DNA of 64,000 nt from Cellulomonas sp. P24 (GCF_024704385.1 NZ_JAJDFX010000002.1:2852001-2916000); one strand, 5' to 3'; positions 37,031 through 46,126 are shown, counted from the stretch's first letter. Program-made: numbers and translations. The notes: a model not told the origin generated them from the letters alone.

Positions 37031-37944
37031 GCAGCGGCGGCCACGGTCAGGGTCGGCGCCGGCCGCGCGGCGGTGGGCACGAGGAGGAGCACGAGAACAC
37101 CGAACGCTGGCTCGTGAGCTACTCCGACATGATCACGGTCCTCATGGCGCTGTTCATCGTGCTGTTCGCGATCAGCCAGGTCGACCAGACGAAGTACATC
37201 GCGCTGCGTGACTCGCTCTCCGCCGGGTTCGGGTCACCGATCACGACCGTGGTCTCCGGTGGGCAGGGTGCGATGACCGGCGGGACGAACGCGAAGCCGG
37301 ACTCGGTGAACCTGGCGGCCGACGCTGGCCTGACCCCGACGACCGCCGGCCAGTCCAAGACCGACACGGCGACGGGTGCCACGTCCAGCGGGGTCGACCC
37401 GAAGACGCTCGCGGCGGCGAAGGCCGAGGCGAACCACCTCGAGGCGATCGAGGCGGAGATCAAGGCGAAGCTCGACGCCCTCGGCCTGGCCGACCGCGTC
37501 CGGTTCACCATCAACAAGCGTGGGCTGATCATCGGGCTGGTCGCCGACGACGTCTTCTTCGCGAACGGGAGCGCGGACCTCACGGACACCGCACGGCAGG
37601 TGCTCGACGGCGCCGGCCCGGCCCTCGCGTCACTGACCGAGCAGATCTCGGTCGAGGGCCACGCGAACATCCTGCCCGTCTCCGGCCGCTACCCGACCAA
37701 CTGGGAGCTGTCCGCGGACCGCGCCACGCAGGTGCTGCGCCGGCTCGTGGAGGCCGACCACGTCGCCCCGGACCGCATCATGGCGGTCGGGTTCGGCGAC
37801 GCCCGACCGCTCGTCGCGGGGACCAGCCCGGAGGCGCTCACCATCAACCGGCGCGTCGACCTCGTGGTCCTCAGCAGCGCCCCCGAGCAGGTGCGCGCGC
37901 TCGTGCCCACGCTCATCCCGGCACAGACCAACGCAGGAGGGTAG
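37027..37944 (+). CDS. motB: Flagellar motor stator protein MotB
   Basis: A 305-residue stator subunit. A His/Glu/Arg-rich cytoplasmic start leads to the single membrane helix, with the ion-binding Asp34 in WLVSYSDMITVLMALFIVLF. The C-terminal OmpA-like peptidoglycan-binding domain is complete (DDVFFANGSADLTDTARQVL, EGHANILP, NWELSADRATQVLRRLVEAD, FGDARPLV). A Thr/Gly/Ala-rich linker lies between. The ATG overlaps the motA stop. The helix residues after Asp34 do not settle the proton-or-sodium question. Confidence 0.96.
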   Translation: MSSGGHGQGRRRPRGGGHEEEHENTERWLVSYSDMITVLMALFIVLFAISQVDQTKYIALRDSLSAGFGSPITTVVSGGQGAMTGGTNAKPDSVNLAADAGLTPTTAGQSKTDTATGATSSGVDPKTLAAAKAEANHLEAIEAEIKAKLDALGLADRVRFTINKRGLIIGLVADDVFFANGSADLTDTARQVLDGAGPALASLTEQISVEGHANILPVSGRYPTNWELSADRATQVLRRLVEADHVAPDRIMAVGFGDARPLVAGTSPEALTINRRVDLVVLSSAPEQVRALVPTLIPAQTNAGG

Positions 37945-37948
37945 GACC

Positions 37949-38467
37949 ATGGCCACAGTCGAGAAGCGGGTCATCGCCTCGTCGGTGCGCGCGCAGCGCC
38001 CCGGCGGTGGCGGCGCGGCGCCCGCGGCCGAGCCCGGCAAGGACGACGCGAAGAAGAAGAAGCCCAAGAAGAAGCTGCTGATCATCGCGGTCGCGCTGGT
38101 CCTCGTCGTGGGTGGCGCGGCGTACTACTTCCTCGTGATGAGCAAGGCGTCGGGCGCCGCAGCGGCCCCGCCGCCCCCCGTCCCCGGCTCCGTCGCGAAG
38201 GTGTCGTCGGTGAGCCTCAACCTCGCGAGCGGTCACTACCTGCGGCTCGGCCTCGGGCTCCAGCTGACCTCGACCGCCGATGCCAAGACCTTCGACACCT
38301 CGAAGGCCCTCGACCTCGCGATCTCGCTCTACTCCGAGCGGACCGTCGACGAGGTCACGATCGCCTCGAGCCGCGACGCCCTCAAGGCGCAGCTGCTCGC
38401 CGCGATCGAGAAGGCGTACCCGGAGGAGGTGATGGGCCTCTACTTCACGGACTACGTGACCCAGTGA
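37949..38467 (+). CDS. fliL: Flagellar basal body-associated protein FliL
   Basis: A 172-residue FliL, which supports stator function. A Lys-rich cytoplasmic stretch (KKKKPKKK) precedes one membrane helix (LLIIAVALVLVVGGAAYYFL). The extracytoplasmic domain contains the conserved C-terminal pattern (ALDLAISLYSERTVDEV, then YPEEVMGLYFTDYVTQ). The start is ATG 37949, four bases after motB, behind AGGAGG. Confidence 0.93.
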   Translation: MATVEKRVIASSVRAQRPGGGGAAPAAEPGKDDAKKKKPKKKLLIIAVALVLVVGGAAYYFLVMSKASGAAAAPPPPVPGSVAKVSSVSLNLASGHYLRLGLGLQLTSTADAKTFDTSKALDLAISLYSERTVDEVTIASSRDALKAQLLAAIEKAYPEEVMGLYFTDYVTQ

Positions 38468-38623
38468 CCGGCAGGATGCCGGTGAGTCGAGGCGCCACGG
38501 AGGGCGCCGCACCGCCCCGCACGACGCGGGGAACGGGGCTCGTACCCGCTCGCGGGTAGGCCTCAGAGTCGCTCGGACGCGACGCCGTCCTGACGTGCGT
38601 GGATTCCGCCGTCACGATGTTCC

Positions 38624-38650
38624 TCACATCGTCGCGCCCGATGCCGATCA
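38624..38650 (+). promoter_or_regulatory. Sigma-28-type promoter at the start of fliM
   Basis: TCAC (38624-38627), exactly 15 bases, then GCCGATCA (38643-38650). All twelve specified bases and the spacing equal those of the cheA promoter. The predicted transcript start (about 38657-38659) coincides with GTG 38659, so fliM may be read from a leaderless message. Confidence 0.65.
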
Positions 38651-38658
38651 GGTGGACC

Positions 38659-39591
38659 GTGACGGTCCAGGACCCCCAGCGCACCTCCGCGCGACGCAAG
38701 CGTTCGACGACCCCGGAGGTCTACGACTTCCGGCGGCCGATGACGCTCGCGCGCGACCACGCGCGCGCGCTGGAGATGGCCTTCGAGACGTTCAGCCGAC
38801 AGTGGGGTACCCAGCTGACCTCCCGGCTGCGCGCGGTCAGCACCGTCACCCTCGACGGCGTCTCGATGGTGTCGTACGACGAGTACGTCCGGTCGCTCCC
38901 GGAGATGACGACGGTGCTGCTGTGCACCGTCGAGCAGACCCGGTCCACCGCGATCCTCGAGCTCCCGATCCCCATGGTGATGACCTGGGTCGACTACCTG
39001 CTCGGCGGGCCCGGCCGCGTCGACGAGTCGGCGCTGCGCGAGCTGACCGAGATCGAGATGACGCTCGTCCGTGACCTGCTGCACCACGTGCTCGCGAACC
39101 TCACGTACGCGTTCGCCGCCGTGATGCCGATCGACGTGACGATCCGGTCCGCGCAGTACAACCCGCAGTTCGTGCAGGCCGCCCCGGCGTCCGAGCCGGT
39201 GATCGTGGCGACGTTCGCGATCCTGGCGGGCGAGTCGGAGTCGTCGGCGACGCTCATGATCCCGGCCGAGATCCTGCTCGCCGGGCTGCGCGCCGGCGAG
39301 GACCTCGACGCGCGGTCCGACGAGGAGCGCGCCGCCCAGCGGAACGCCCAGGCGATGCTCGCCCGCGCGATCCGCGACGTGCCCGTCGACGTGTCCGTGC
39401 GCTTCTCGTCCCGCACGGTGCACCCGCGCGACGTCGTCTCGCTCGCCGTGGGTGACGTCGTCCCGCTGTCCCACCGCACGTCGACCCCGCTGGACGTCGT
39501 GGTCGACGGTGTCGTCATGGCCCGCGCCGCAGCGGGCACCAACGGCAACCGGCTCGCCTGCATGGTCGTCACCGTCGAGGAGAATCACTGA
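38659..39591 (+). CDS. fliM: Flagellar motor switch protein FliM
   Basis: A 310-residue switch protein. I chose GTG 38659 because the product then begins VTVQDPQRTSARRKRS shortly before the conserved EVYDFRRPMTLARDHARALE, and because the sigma-28-like promoter places the transcript start there. An in-frame GTG at 38599 and ATGs at 38617 and 38641 are alternatives, but they would run the coding sequence through the promoter. The middle domain (FSRQWGTQLTSRLRAVS, LPIPMVMTWVDYLLGG) and the C-terminal SpoA domain (VVPLSHRTSTPLDVVVDGVV) are present. The N-terminal CheY-binding motif of the usual L-S-Q-x-E-I-D-x-L-L type is absent. Confidence 0.94.
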   Translation: MTVQDPQRTSARRKRSTTPEVYDFRRPMTLARDHARALEMAFETFSRQWGTQLTSRLRAVSTVTLDGVSMVSYDEYVRSLPEMTTVLLCTVEQTRSTAILELPIPMVMTWVDYLLGGPGRVDESALRELTEIEMTLVRDLLHHVLANLTYAFAAVMPIDVTIRSAQYNPQFVQAAPASEPVIVATFAILAGESESSATLMIPAEILLAGLRAGEDLDARSDEERAAQRNAQAMLARAIRDVPVDVSVRFSSRTVHPRDVVSLAVGDVVPLSHRTSTPLDVVVDGVVMARAAAGTNGNRLACMVVTVEENH

Positions 39592-40295
39592 TGAAGCCCA
39601 CAGACAACGCCGCCGCGGACCTCGCAGGCGAGGTGGCCCGGCAGGTCGCCCGGCTGCTGCCGTCGACCGTGCCGCTCGAGGTGTCGACGCTGCCCGGCGC
39701 GCCGATGCCGACCGCCACGGACATCGCCGTCGTCGCGTCGTTCATCGGGGCGGTGAGCGCGGACCTCGTGGTCGTGGCCGACCGCGCGGTCCAGGAGGCG
39801 CTCACGAGCGGCGCCGGCCCCGACCTCCCGCTCGAGGACGCGCTCCGGCCCGCGCTGGAGGCCGCGGCTGACGTGCTCGGCACCGGTGTGCTGGACACGG
39901 CCAGGACCGTCCCCGCCCCGCAGGCGCTGACCGGCGAGGGCATGACGGTGTTCCCGCTGGCCGCCGAGGGTGAGGTCCGGGCCTGGGTCGGGGTGCGGCT
40001 GCGGACCCCGAGCACCCCGGCTGCGGCCGGTGGGGCCGGGCAGGGGGCGAGCCTGCGGCTGCTGTACGACGTCGACATGACGCTGACGGCCGAGCTCGGA
40101 CGCACCAAGCTCCCGATCCGTGAGGTCCTCGAGCTGGTCCCCGGGACCGTCCTCGAGCTGGACCGCGCCGCAGGCAGCCCGGCGGACCTCATGGTCAACG
40201 GCCGGCTGATCGCCCGCGGCGAGATCGTCGTGATCGACGAGGACTACGGGATCCGCATCACCGAGATCGTCGCCGAGGAGGCGCAGGTCCGATGA
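39591..40295 (+). CDS. fliN: Flagellar motor switch protein FliN (FliY-like layout)
   Basis: A 234-residue protein. The C-terminal 85 residues are a clear FliN/SpoA domain (LLYDVDMTLTAELGRTKLPI, REVLELVPGTVLELDR, MVNGRLIARGEIVVIDEDYG). The N-terminal 145 residues occupy the place of the CheC-like part of FliY, but the E-x2-N phosphatase motif is not seen, so it is probably a structural or degenerate version. It starts at the ATG overlapping the fliM stop and overlaps fliO at its end. Confidence 0.92.
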   Translation: MKPTDNAAADLAGEVARQVARLLPSTVPLEVSTLPGAPMPTATDIAVVASFIGAVSADLVVVADRAVQEALTSGAGPDLPLEDALRPALEAAADVLGTGVLDTARTVPAPQALTGEGMTVFPLAAEGEVRAWVGVRLRTPSTPAAAGGAGQGASLRLLYDVDMTLTAELGRTKLPIREVLELVPGTVLELDRAAGSPADLMVNGRLIARGEIVVIDEDYGIRITEIVAEEAQVR

Positions 40296-40954
40296 TGAGC
40301 ACGCTGGTGCTGGCGGGACGGGTGGTGCTCTCGCTCGCGTGCGTGCTGGGGCTCATCTGGTACGCCCAGCGCCGGCTCACCGGACCGTTGGGGCGCCGTC
40401 GGCCCGTCGGCCCGCAGCTCTCGGTGGTCGGTCGCCACACCCTCGGTCGCCACGCCAGCGTCGCCGTGCTCGCCGCCGGCGATCGTCGCCTCCTGATCGG
40501 GGTCACCGAGCACGGGATCACGCTGCTCACCGAGCTCGACAGGGTCGAGGAGACCGAGGCCGAGGCGTCGGACGAGGCCGTCGGCTCGACTCTCCCGGCA
40601 CGGACCCCCGGATCGATCGCGACACGCGGCGTCGCTGCGGTGCGCGCGGTTCCCGCGTCCACAGCGTCCGCCCGGGTGCCGTCCGCCAACGCCCCGGCTC
40701 CCTCCGCGTACGCCGTGGCGAGCACCGCGGCGACGGCTGCCGCGCTCGCGGCCTCGGCTCCGGCCCCGACCTCGGCCGCCGCACGGCTGCTCGCACGGCT
40801 TCCCGTCCAGCGTGAGGAGATCGACGTCAGCACGCTCCTGACCGGCGGCGTCGACGACGTCCCGATGGCGGTCGGCCAGACCGGCGGGCTGCTCGACGGG
40901 TCGATCCTCGCGCCGTCGACGTGGCGCCGCGCGGCCCGGGCAGTGCGCCGGTGA
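40292..40954 (+). CDS. fliO: Flagellar biosynthetic protein FliO
   Basis: A 220-residue export-gate assembly factor. One N-terminal membrane segment (LVLAGRVVLSLACVLGLIWY) is followed by the typical basic/SpoA-like stretch (LSVVGRHTLGRHASVAVLAA, GDRRLLIGVTEHGITLLTEL). The C-terminal 120 residues are low-complexity Ala/Ser/Pro. The assignment follows from this pattern and from its position before fliP. The ATG overlaps the fliN stop. Confidence 0.88.
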   Translation: MMSTLVLAGRVVLSLACVLGLIWYAQRRLTGPLGRRRPVGPQLSVVGRHTLGRHASVAVLAAGDRRLLIGVTEHGITLLTELDRVEETEAEASDEAVGSTLPARTPGSIATRGVAAVRAVPASTASARVPSANAPAPSAYAVASTAATAAALAASAPAPTSAAARLLARLPVQREEIDVSTLLTGGVDDVPMAVGQTGGLLDGSILAPSTWRRAARAVRR

Positions 40955-41832
40955 TCCCGTCCGCCCCCGCACCCCGGACGTCGCTCCGACGCCTGGTCGC
41001 CGGCCTCCTCGTGCTGCTCGGCTTCCTCCTGCTGGGCGCGACCGTGGGGGCGTCGGGCGCCAGCGCCGCGCCCCGGCCCGCCGCGGTGTCGACGGACGTC
41101 GCTCTCGCGGTGCCGGCTGCCCCCACCGCCCCGGTCGCCCCCACGGACCCGGCCACGCCGGGTGGTCCGGGCACGATCACGATCGGCATCAACGGCGTCG
41201 ACGGGACACCGAGCAGCTCGATCGTCGTCCTGCTCGGCATCACGCTGCTGTCGGTCGCGCCGTCGCTGCTCCTGATGATGACGAGCTTCACGAAGATCTT
41301 CGTGGTGCTCGCCCTGACCCGGAACGCGATGGGTCTGCAGGGGGTGCCGCCGAACCAGGTGATCGCGGGGCTGTCGCTGTTCCTCAGCCTGTTCATCATG
41401 GGGCCGGTGCTCAGCCAGGTGAACGACACCGGGGTGCAGCCCTACCTGCACGGCGACGTCACCTTCTCGCAGGCGGTCGAGACCGGTCAGCAGCCGTTGC
41501 GGACGTTCATGCTCAAGCAGACCCGTCAGGAGGACCTGGCGCTGATGACGCGCTCGGCCAAGCTCCCGAACCCGAAGGACGAGGCGGCGGTCCCGATGAC
41601 CACGCTGATCCCGGCGTTCATGCTGTCCGAGCTCCGCTCGGCGTTCGTCATCGGGTTCGTCATCTTCGTGCCGTTCCTCGTCATCGACCTCGTGGTGTCG
41701 TCGGCCCTGATGTCGATGGGCATGATGATGCTGCCGCCTGTCATGGTGTCGTTGCCGTTCAAGATCCTGCTGTTCGTCCTGGTGGACGGCTGGGGCCTGA
41801 TCGTCACGGCGCTCGTCGGAAGCTACGGGTGA
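40951..41832 (+). CDS. fliP: Flagellar export gate protein FliP
   Basis: A 293-residue export-gate subunit. The start is GTG 40951 (GTGA overlap with fliO). A signal-like hydrophobic segment (LVAGLLVLLGFLLLGATVGA) is followed by an Ala/Pro/Val spacer. The conserved core begins at about residue 95: SVAPSLLLMMTSFTKIFVVL, RNAMGLQGVPPNQVIAGLSL, FMLSELRSAFVIGFVIFVPF, and SMGMMMLPPVMVSLPFKILL. Family hallmarks are intact and four membrane segments are visible in the core. Confidence 0.97.
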   Translation: MIPSAPAPRTSLRRLVAGLLVLLGFLLLGATVGASGASAAPRPAAVSTDVALAVPAAPTAPVAPTDPATPGGPGTITIGINGVDGTPSSSIVVLLGITLLSVAPSLLLMMTSFTKIFVVLALTRNAMGLQGVPPNQVIAGLSLFLSLFIMGPVLSQVNDTGVQPYLHGDVTFSQAVETGQQPLRTFMLKQTRQEDLALMTRSAKLPNPKDEAAVPMTTLIPAFMLSELRSAFVIGFVIFVPFLVIDLVVSSALMSMGMMMLPPVMVSLPFKILLFVLVDGWGLIVTALVGSYG

Positions 41833-41839
41833 GCGCGCG

Positions 41840-42115
41840 ATGAACACGAACGCCGTCCTCGACATCGCGATGTCCGCGATCGTCATCGCCGCCAAGCTCG
41901 CTGCGCCGATCCTCGTCACCGCCCTGGTCGTCGGGTTCACGGTCTCCCTGGTGCAGTCGGTGACGCAGATCCAGGAGGTCACGCTCAGCTTCGTCCCGAA
42001 GGCGATCGCAGTGGCGCTCGCCCTCGTGATCGCCGGCCACTGGATGATCTCCGAGATGGTGACGTTCACCCAGCAGCTGTTCGACCGGATCCCCACGCTG
42101 CTCGGTGGGGGCTGA
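41840..42115 (+). CDS. fliQ: Flagellar export gate protein FliQ
   Basis: A 91-residue export-gate subunit with two membrane helices (AMSAIVIAAKLAAPILVTAL and PKAIAVALALVIAGHWMISE) and the conserved SLVQSVTQIQEVTLSFVPK loop. The length is exactly that of the family. It starts eight bases after fliP; fliR starts three bases after its stop. Confidence 0.97.
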   Translation: MNTNAVLDIAMSAIVIAAKLAAPILVTALVVGFTVSLVQSVTQIQEVTLSFVPKAIAVALALVIAGHWMISEMVTFTQQLFDRIPTLLGGG

Positions 42116-42118
42116 CCC

Positions 42119-42886
42119 GTGGCGCTCACGTTCTCCCTCGCCGCCGTCCAGCTGGTCATGCTCGCGGGCGTCCGGATCGTCGCGTTCCTCGTGATCGCAC
42201 CACCGTTCTCGCACGGGGCGATCCCCGGGTCGATCAAGGCGGCCCTCTCGCTCGGCATCGCCCTGGCGGTCGCCCCGCGTCTGCCGCAGGGGGACCTCGG
42301 CCAGAGCCTGAGCACCGGCGGGTTCGCGGCCGACCTCGTGCTCCAGGCCGTCGTCGGCCTCGCGCTCGGGTTCCTCGTCTCGCTCGCGTTCGCCGCGATC
42401 CAGACCGCCGGCAACCTGATCGACCTCTTCGGCGGCTTCCAGATCGCTCAGGCCTTCGACCCGATGAGCCAGACCAACGGGGCGCAGTTCTCCCGGCTGT
42501 ACCAGCTCCTGGCGATCGTCCTGCTCTTCGCGTCGAACGGCTACCAGCTCGTCCTCGGTGGCCTGGTGCGGACCTTCGACGCCCTCCCGATCGGCGCGGC
42601 CCTCGACCTCGGGACGTACTCGAGCCTCGCGACGTCGGGCCTCACGCAGATGTTCGTCGCCGCGCTGCAGATCGCCGGCCCGCTGATCGTCGTGCTGTTC
42701 CTCGCCGATGTCGGCCTCGGGCTGCTGACCCGCGTGGCGCCGGCGCTCAACGCGTTCGCCCTCGGCTTCCCCCTCAAGATCCTGCTGACCCTGAGCTTCG
42801 GCTCGCTCGCGCTCCTCGCTCTGCCGCGCATCGTGGCGAGCCTGGCCGACTCGTCCGTGTCGAGCCTGCTGGGAGGTGCCCGATGA
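42119..42886 (+). CDS. fliR: Flagellar export gate protein FliR
   Basis: A 255-residue membrane protein of the export gate, starting at GTG 42119. Motifs seen are the GVRIVAFLVIAPPFSHGAIP start, the QTAGNLIDLFGGFQIAQAFD segment with PMSQTNGAQFSRLYQLLAIV, and the C-terminal LLTRVAPALNAFALGFPLKI, the FliR signature. About six hydrophobic segments are visible. The flhB ATG overlaps its stop. Confidence 0.97.
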   Translation: MALTFSLAAVQLVMLAGVRIVAFLVIAPPFSHGAIPGSIKAALSLGIALAVAPRLPQGDLGQSLSTGGFAADLVLQAVVGLALGFLVSLAFAAIQTAGNLIDLFGGFQIAQAFDPMSQTNGAQFSRLYQLLAIVLLFASNGYQLVLGGLVRTFDALPIGAALDLGTYSSLATSGLTQMFVAALQIAGPLIVVLFLADVGLGLLTRVAPALNAFALGFPLKILLTLSFGSLALLALPRIVASLADSSVSSLLGGAR

Positions 42887-43983
42887 GCGCGGAAGGCCAG
42901 GAGAAGTCCGAGAAGGCCACCCCGGAACGGATGAAGAAGGTCCGCGACGAGGGCTCGCTCACGAAGTCGCAGGACCTCAGCTCGTGGCTCGGGATCGGCG
43001 CCGCCGCGATCACCCTGCCGATGGTGATCGGCCGCGCCGCCGACGCCGCCCGCACACAGCTCGCCGAGGTCGCGCAGATCGTCGCGCACCCGGACCCGAC
43101 CCGCGCCGTCACGCTGCTGGGCGACGGTCTGGCGACGGTGCTGTCGACGGTCTCGCCGATGATGGTCGCCGTCGTCCTCGCCGCCGTCGTGGCGACCGCG
43201 ATCCAGGGCGGCATCCACCCGTCGATGAAGCGGCTCAAGCCGACGTTCAAGCAGTTCAACCCGACGTCCGGGCTCAAACGGCTGTTCGGCGCCCAGGCCT
43301 GGTGGCAGGGGGCGAAGTCCCTGCTCAAGACGGCCGTGGTCGGACTCGTGCTGCTCGTCGTGGTCAAGGGGCTGACGCCGGCGCTGATGGCCGCGGGCGG
43401 GCTGCCGATCCGGTCGCTGCTCGACGAGGCGGGCGGCGGGGCGATGTCCCTGCTGCGCACCGCCGTGGCCGCGGGGCTCCTGCTGGCTGCGGCCGACGTG
43501 ATCGTCGTGATCCGGCGCAACCGGAAGAAGACGCGCATGTCCAAGCAGGAGATCAAGGACGAGAGCAAGCGCTCCGACGGCGACCCGCTGCTCAAGGGGG
43601 CGATCCGCTCGAAGCAGCTCGCGATGAGCCGCAACCGGATGATGGCGGCCGTCCCCACCGCGGACGTCGTGCTGGTCAACCCGACGCACGTCGCCGTCGC
43701 CCTGCGGTACGAGCCCGGAAGCGGTGCACCACGTGTGGTCGCCAAGGGCCAGGGCCACGTCGCGACGCGGATCCGCGAGCGCGCCACCGAGCACCACGTG
43801 CCGATGGTCGCCGACGTCCCGCTCGCTCGCGCCCTGCACGGGGCGTGCGAGATCGGCGACGAGATCCCCGAGTACCTGTACACCGCGGTGGCCCGGGTCC
43901 TCGCGTTCGTCATGGCGCTGCGCCGCCGCGGTGCGGCGACCGGTCTGCACCGGATTCCGGAGCGGGCGGGGACGGCCGCATGA
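42883..43983 (+). CDS. flhB: Flagellar export substrate-specificity switch FlhB
   Basis: A 366-residue export protein. The N-terminus is typical (EKSEKATPERMKKVRDEGSL). Four membrane segments lie between residues of about 30 and 205. The cytoplasmic domain contains the autocleavage motif NPTH at residues 266-269 (VVLVNPTHVAVALRYEPGSG), needed for the switch from hook to filament export together with FliK. The ATG overlaps the fliR stop. Confidence 0.97.
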   Translation: MSAEGQEKSEKATPERMKKVRDEGSLTKSQDLSSWLGIGAAAITLPMVIGRAADAARTQLAEVAQIVAHPDPTRAVTLLGDGLATVLSTVSPMMVAVVLAAVVATAIQGGIHPSMKRLKPTFKQFNPTSGLKRLFGAQAWWQGAKSLLKTAVVGLVLLVVVKGLTPALMAAGGLPIRSLLDEAGGGAMSLLRTAVAAGLLLAAADVIVVIRRNRKKTRMSKQEIKDESKRSDGDPLLKGAIRSKQLAMSRNRMMAAVPTADVVLVNPTHVAVALRYEPGSGAPRVVAKGQGHVATRIRERATEHHVPMVADVPLARALHGACEIGDEIPEYLYTAVARVLAFVMALRRRGAATGLHRIPERAGTAA

Positions 43984-44071
43984 GACGCCTGCGCCGCCCC
44001 GGGCCGCCGTTCACCCCGCTGCTCGTCCCCGCCCCCCACGTCTCGTCCGGCAGCACCAGGAAGGACCTCCG

Positions 44072-46126
44072 ATGAGGAAGACATCGATCGGCCAGCTGGC
44101 CGTCCCGGCCGGTGTCGTCGGCATCGTGCTGCTGCTCGTGATCCCGCTGCCGGCCGCGATGCTGGACTTCCTGATCGCGCTGAACATCACCGCGTCGCTG
44201 GTGATCCTGCTGACGAGCATGTACGTCAAGCGCCCGCTCGACTTCTCGGTGTTCCCGTCGTTGCTGCTGGTCTTCACGCTGTTCCGACTCGGGCTCAACG
44301 TCGCGTCGACGCGGCTCGTGCTCAGCGACGGGTACGCGGGGCAGGTCATCAACGCGTTCGGGCACTTCGTGATCAGCGGCTCGCTGGTCATCGGCCTGGT
44401 GATCTTCCTGATCCTCGTGGTCATCCAGTTCGCGGTCATCACGAACGGTGCCGGTCGCGTCGCGGAGGTCGGGGCCCGGTTCACCCTCGACGCGATGCCC
44501 GGCAAGCAGATGGCGATCGACGCCGACCTCAACGCCGGGCTGATCAACGAGGACCAGGCACGCAAGCGACGGGCCGACGTCGCGGCCGAGGCGGACTTCT
44601 ACGGTGCGATGGACGGTGGCTCGAAGTTCGTCAAGGGCGACGCCATGGCGGGCATCATCATCACGATCATCAACCTGGTCGGTGGGTTCGTCATCGGCAT
44701 GGTGCAGATGGGCATGTCCGCCGGTGACTCGCTGCAGCGGTTCAGCCTGCTGACCATCGGTGACGGCCTCGTCACCCAGATCCCTGCCCTGCTCATGTCG
44801 GTCTCGACGGGCCTCATCGTGACCCGGTCGACCGCCGAGAGCGACATGGGGACCGCCGCGTCCAAGCAGCTCACGCAGAGCCGCTCGGCCCTGCAGATCG
44901 CCGGAGTCGCCGCGATCGGCCTGTCGGTGATCCCGGCGATGCCGAAGCTCCCGTTCATCCTCATCGGCGCGGGGCTGCTGTACGCCTCCCAGCGCATCAA
45001 GACCCGTGAGGCCGGGGAGGCCGCCGCAGCGCGCGTCGCCTCGTCCCCGACGGCGCCTGCCTCGACGGACACCCCGGAGCAGCTCATCGAGCAGATGCGC
45101 GTGCACGCGCTCGAGATCCTCCTGGCGCCGGACCTCGTCGACCTGGTCGGCACGGGCACGGACCAGGAGCTGCTCGCGCGGGTCCGTGCGCTGCGCCGGA
45201 AGATCGCCCTCGACCTGGGCATCGTGGTGCCCCCGGTACGGACCCGCGACCTCGTCGACCTGCCCCGGTCGACGTACGTCGTTCGCATCTCCGGCGTGGA
45301 GGTCGGTCGTGGCCAGACCCCGGGCGGACGTGTGCTCGCGCTCGGCGAGGACCTCCAGTCGTTGCCCGGGCAGAGCGTCGTCGAACCGGTCTTCGGGCTG
45401 CCGGGCAAGTGGGTCGCGACCGAGCTGCGGCACGCCGCCGAGATGTCCGGTGCGACCGTCGTGGACCGCGTCTCGGTGCTGATCACCCACCTCGGCGCGA
45501 TCATCGCCCAGAACGCGCCGCGCCTGCTGGGACGCGAGGACGTCCGGGTGCTCACCGAAGGGGTCAAGCAGGTCAACCCGTCCGTGGTCGACGAGCTGAT
45601 CCCGAACCTGCTCACGCTCGGTGAGGTCCAGCGTGTGCTGCAGGGGCTCCTCGCGGAGGAGATCTCGATCCGGGACCTGGGCCGGATCTACGAGGCGCTC
45701 ACCCTGCGGGCCAAGGTGAGCACCGACGTCGAGGGTCTCGTCGAGGCGGCCCGGGCGGCGATCGCGCCGGCGCTGACCGCCCAGCACGCGCACGAGGGCA
45801 CGCTGCGGGTCATCACGCTGGCGCCCGCCCTCGAGCAGCACCTCCTGGAGGCGCTGCGGCCCACCGACCAGGGCACCCAGCTGCTGCTGGACCCGGAGAC
45901 CACCGAGGGCCTGCTCGGTTCGGTCCACCGCTGCAGCACGGACGCCGAGGCCGGTGGCCGGACCGCCGTCCTGGTGTGTGCGCCGGCAATCCGTCCCGCC
46001 GTGCGCAGGCTGGTGGCACACTCGATGCCGCGACTGGCCGTGCTGTCCTACTCCGAGGTCACCGGTGCCGGTCTGCAGATCGAGCAGGTCGGGACGGTGA
46101 CGGATGTCCACGCGATTGCTGCTTGA
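44072..46126 (+). CDS. flhA: Flagellar export gate protein FlhA
   Basis: A 684-residue export protein, starting at ATG 44072 behind AGGAAGGA. The N-terminal half has about eight membrane segments with the signature DFSVFPSLLLVFTLFRLGLN and the FHIPEP-region cytoplasmic loop (GAGRVAEVGARFTLDAMPGK, QMAIDADLNAGLI, FYGAMDGGSKFVKGDAMAGI). The C-terminal half is the nonameric substrate-docking ring, ending PRLAVLSYSEV. An 88-base gap separates it from flhB. The flhF-like gene overlaps its last 23 bases. Confidence 0.98.
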   Translation: MRKTSIGQLAVPAGVVGIVLLLVIPLPAAMLDFLIALNITASLVILLTSMYVKRPLDFSVFPSLLLVFTLFRLGLNVASTRLVLSDGYAGQVINAFGHFVISGSLVIGLVIFLILVVIQFAVITNGAGRVAEVGARFTLDAMPGKQMAIDADLNAGLINEDQARKRRADVAAEADFYGAMDGGSKFVKGDAMAGIIITIINLVGGFVIGMVQMGMSAGDSLQRFSLLTIGDGLVTQIPALLMSVSTGLIVTRSTAESDMGTAASKQLTQSRSALQIAGVAAIGLSVIPAMPKLPFILIGAGLLYASQRIKTREAGEAAAARVASSPTAPASTDTPEQLIEQMRVHALEILLAPDLVDLVGTGTDQELLARVRALRRKIALDLGIVVPPVRTRDLVDLPRSTYVVRISGVEVGRGQTPGGRVLALGEDLQSLPGQSVVEPVFGLPGKWVATELRHAAEMSGATVVDRVSVLITHLGAIIAQNAPRLLGREDVRVLTEGVKQVNPSVVDELIPNLLTLGEVQRVLQGLLAEEISIRDLGRIYEALTLRAKVSTDVEGLVEAARAAIAPALTAQHAHEGTLRVITLAPALEQHLLEALRPTDQGTQLLLDPETTEGLLGSVHRCSTDAEAGGRTAVLVCAPAIRPAVRRLVAHSMPRLAVLSYSEVTGAGLQIEQVGTVTDVHAIAA

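Noticed and set aside
38599-38658. Longer FliM start at GTG 38599
   Set aside because: It would translate through the sigma-28-like promoter and adds residues unlike the FliM family; no ribosome site precedes it.
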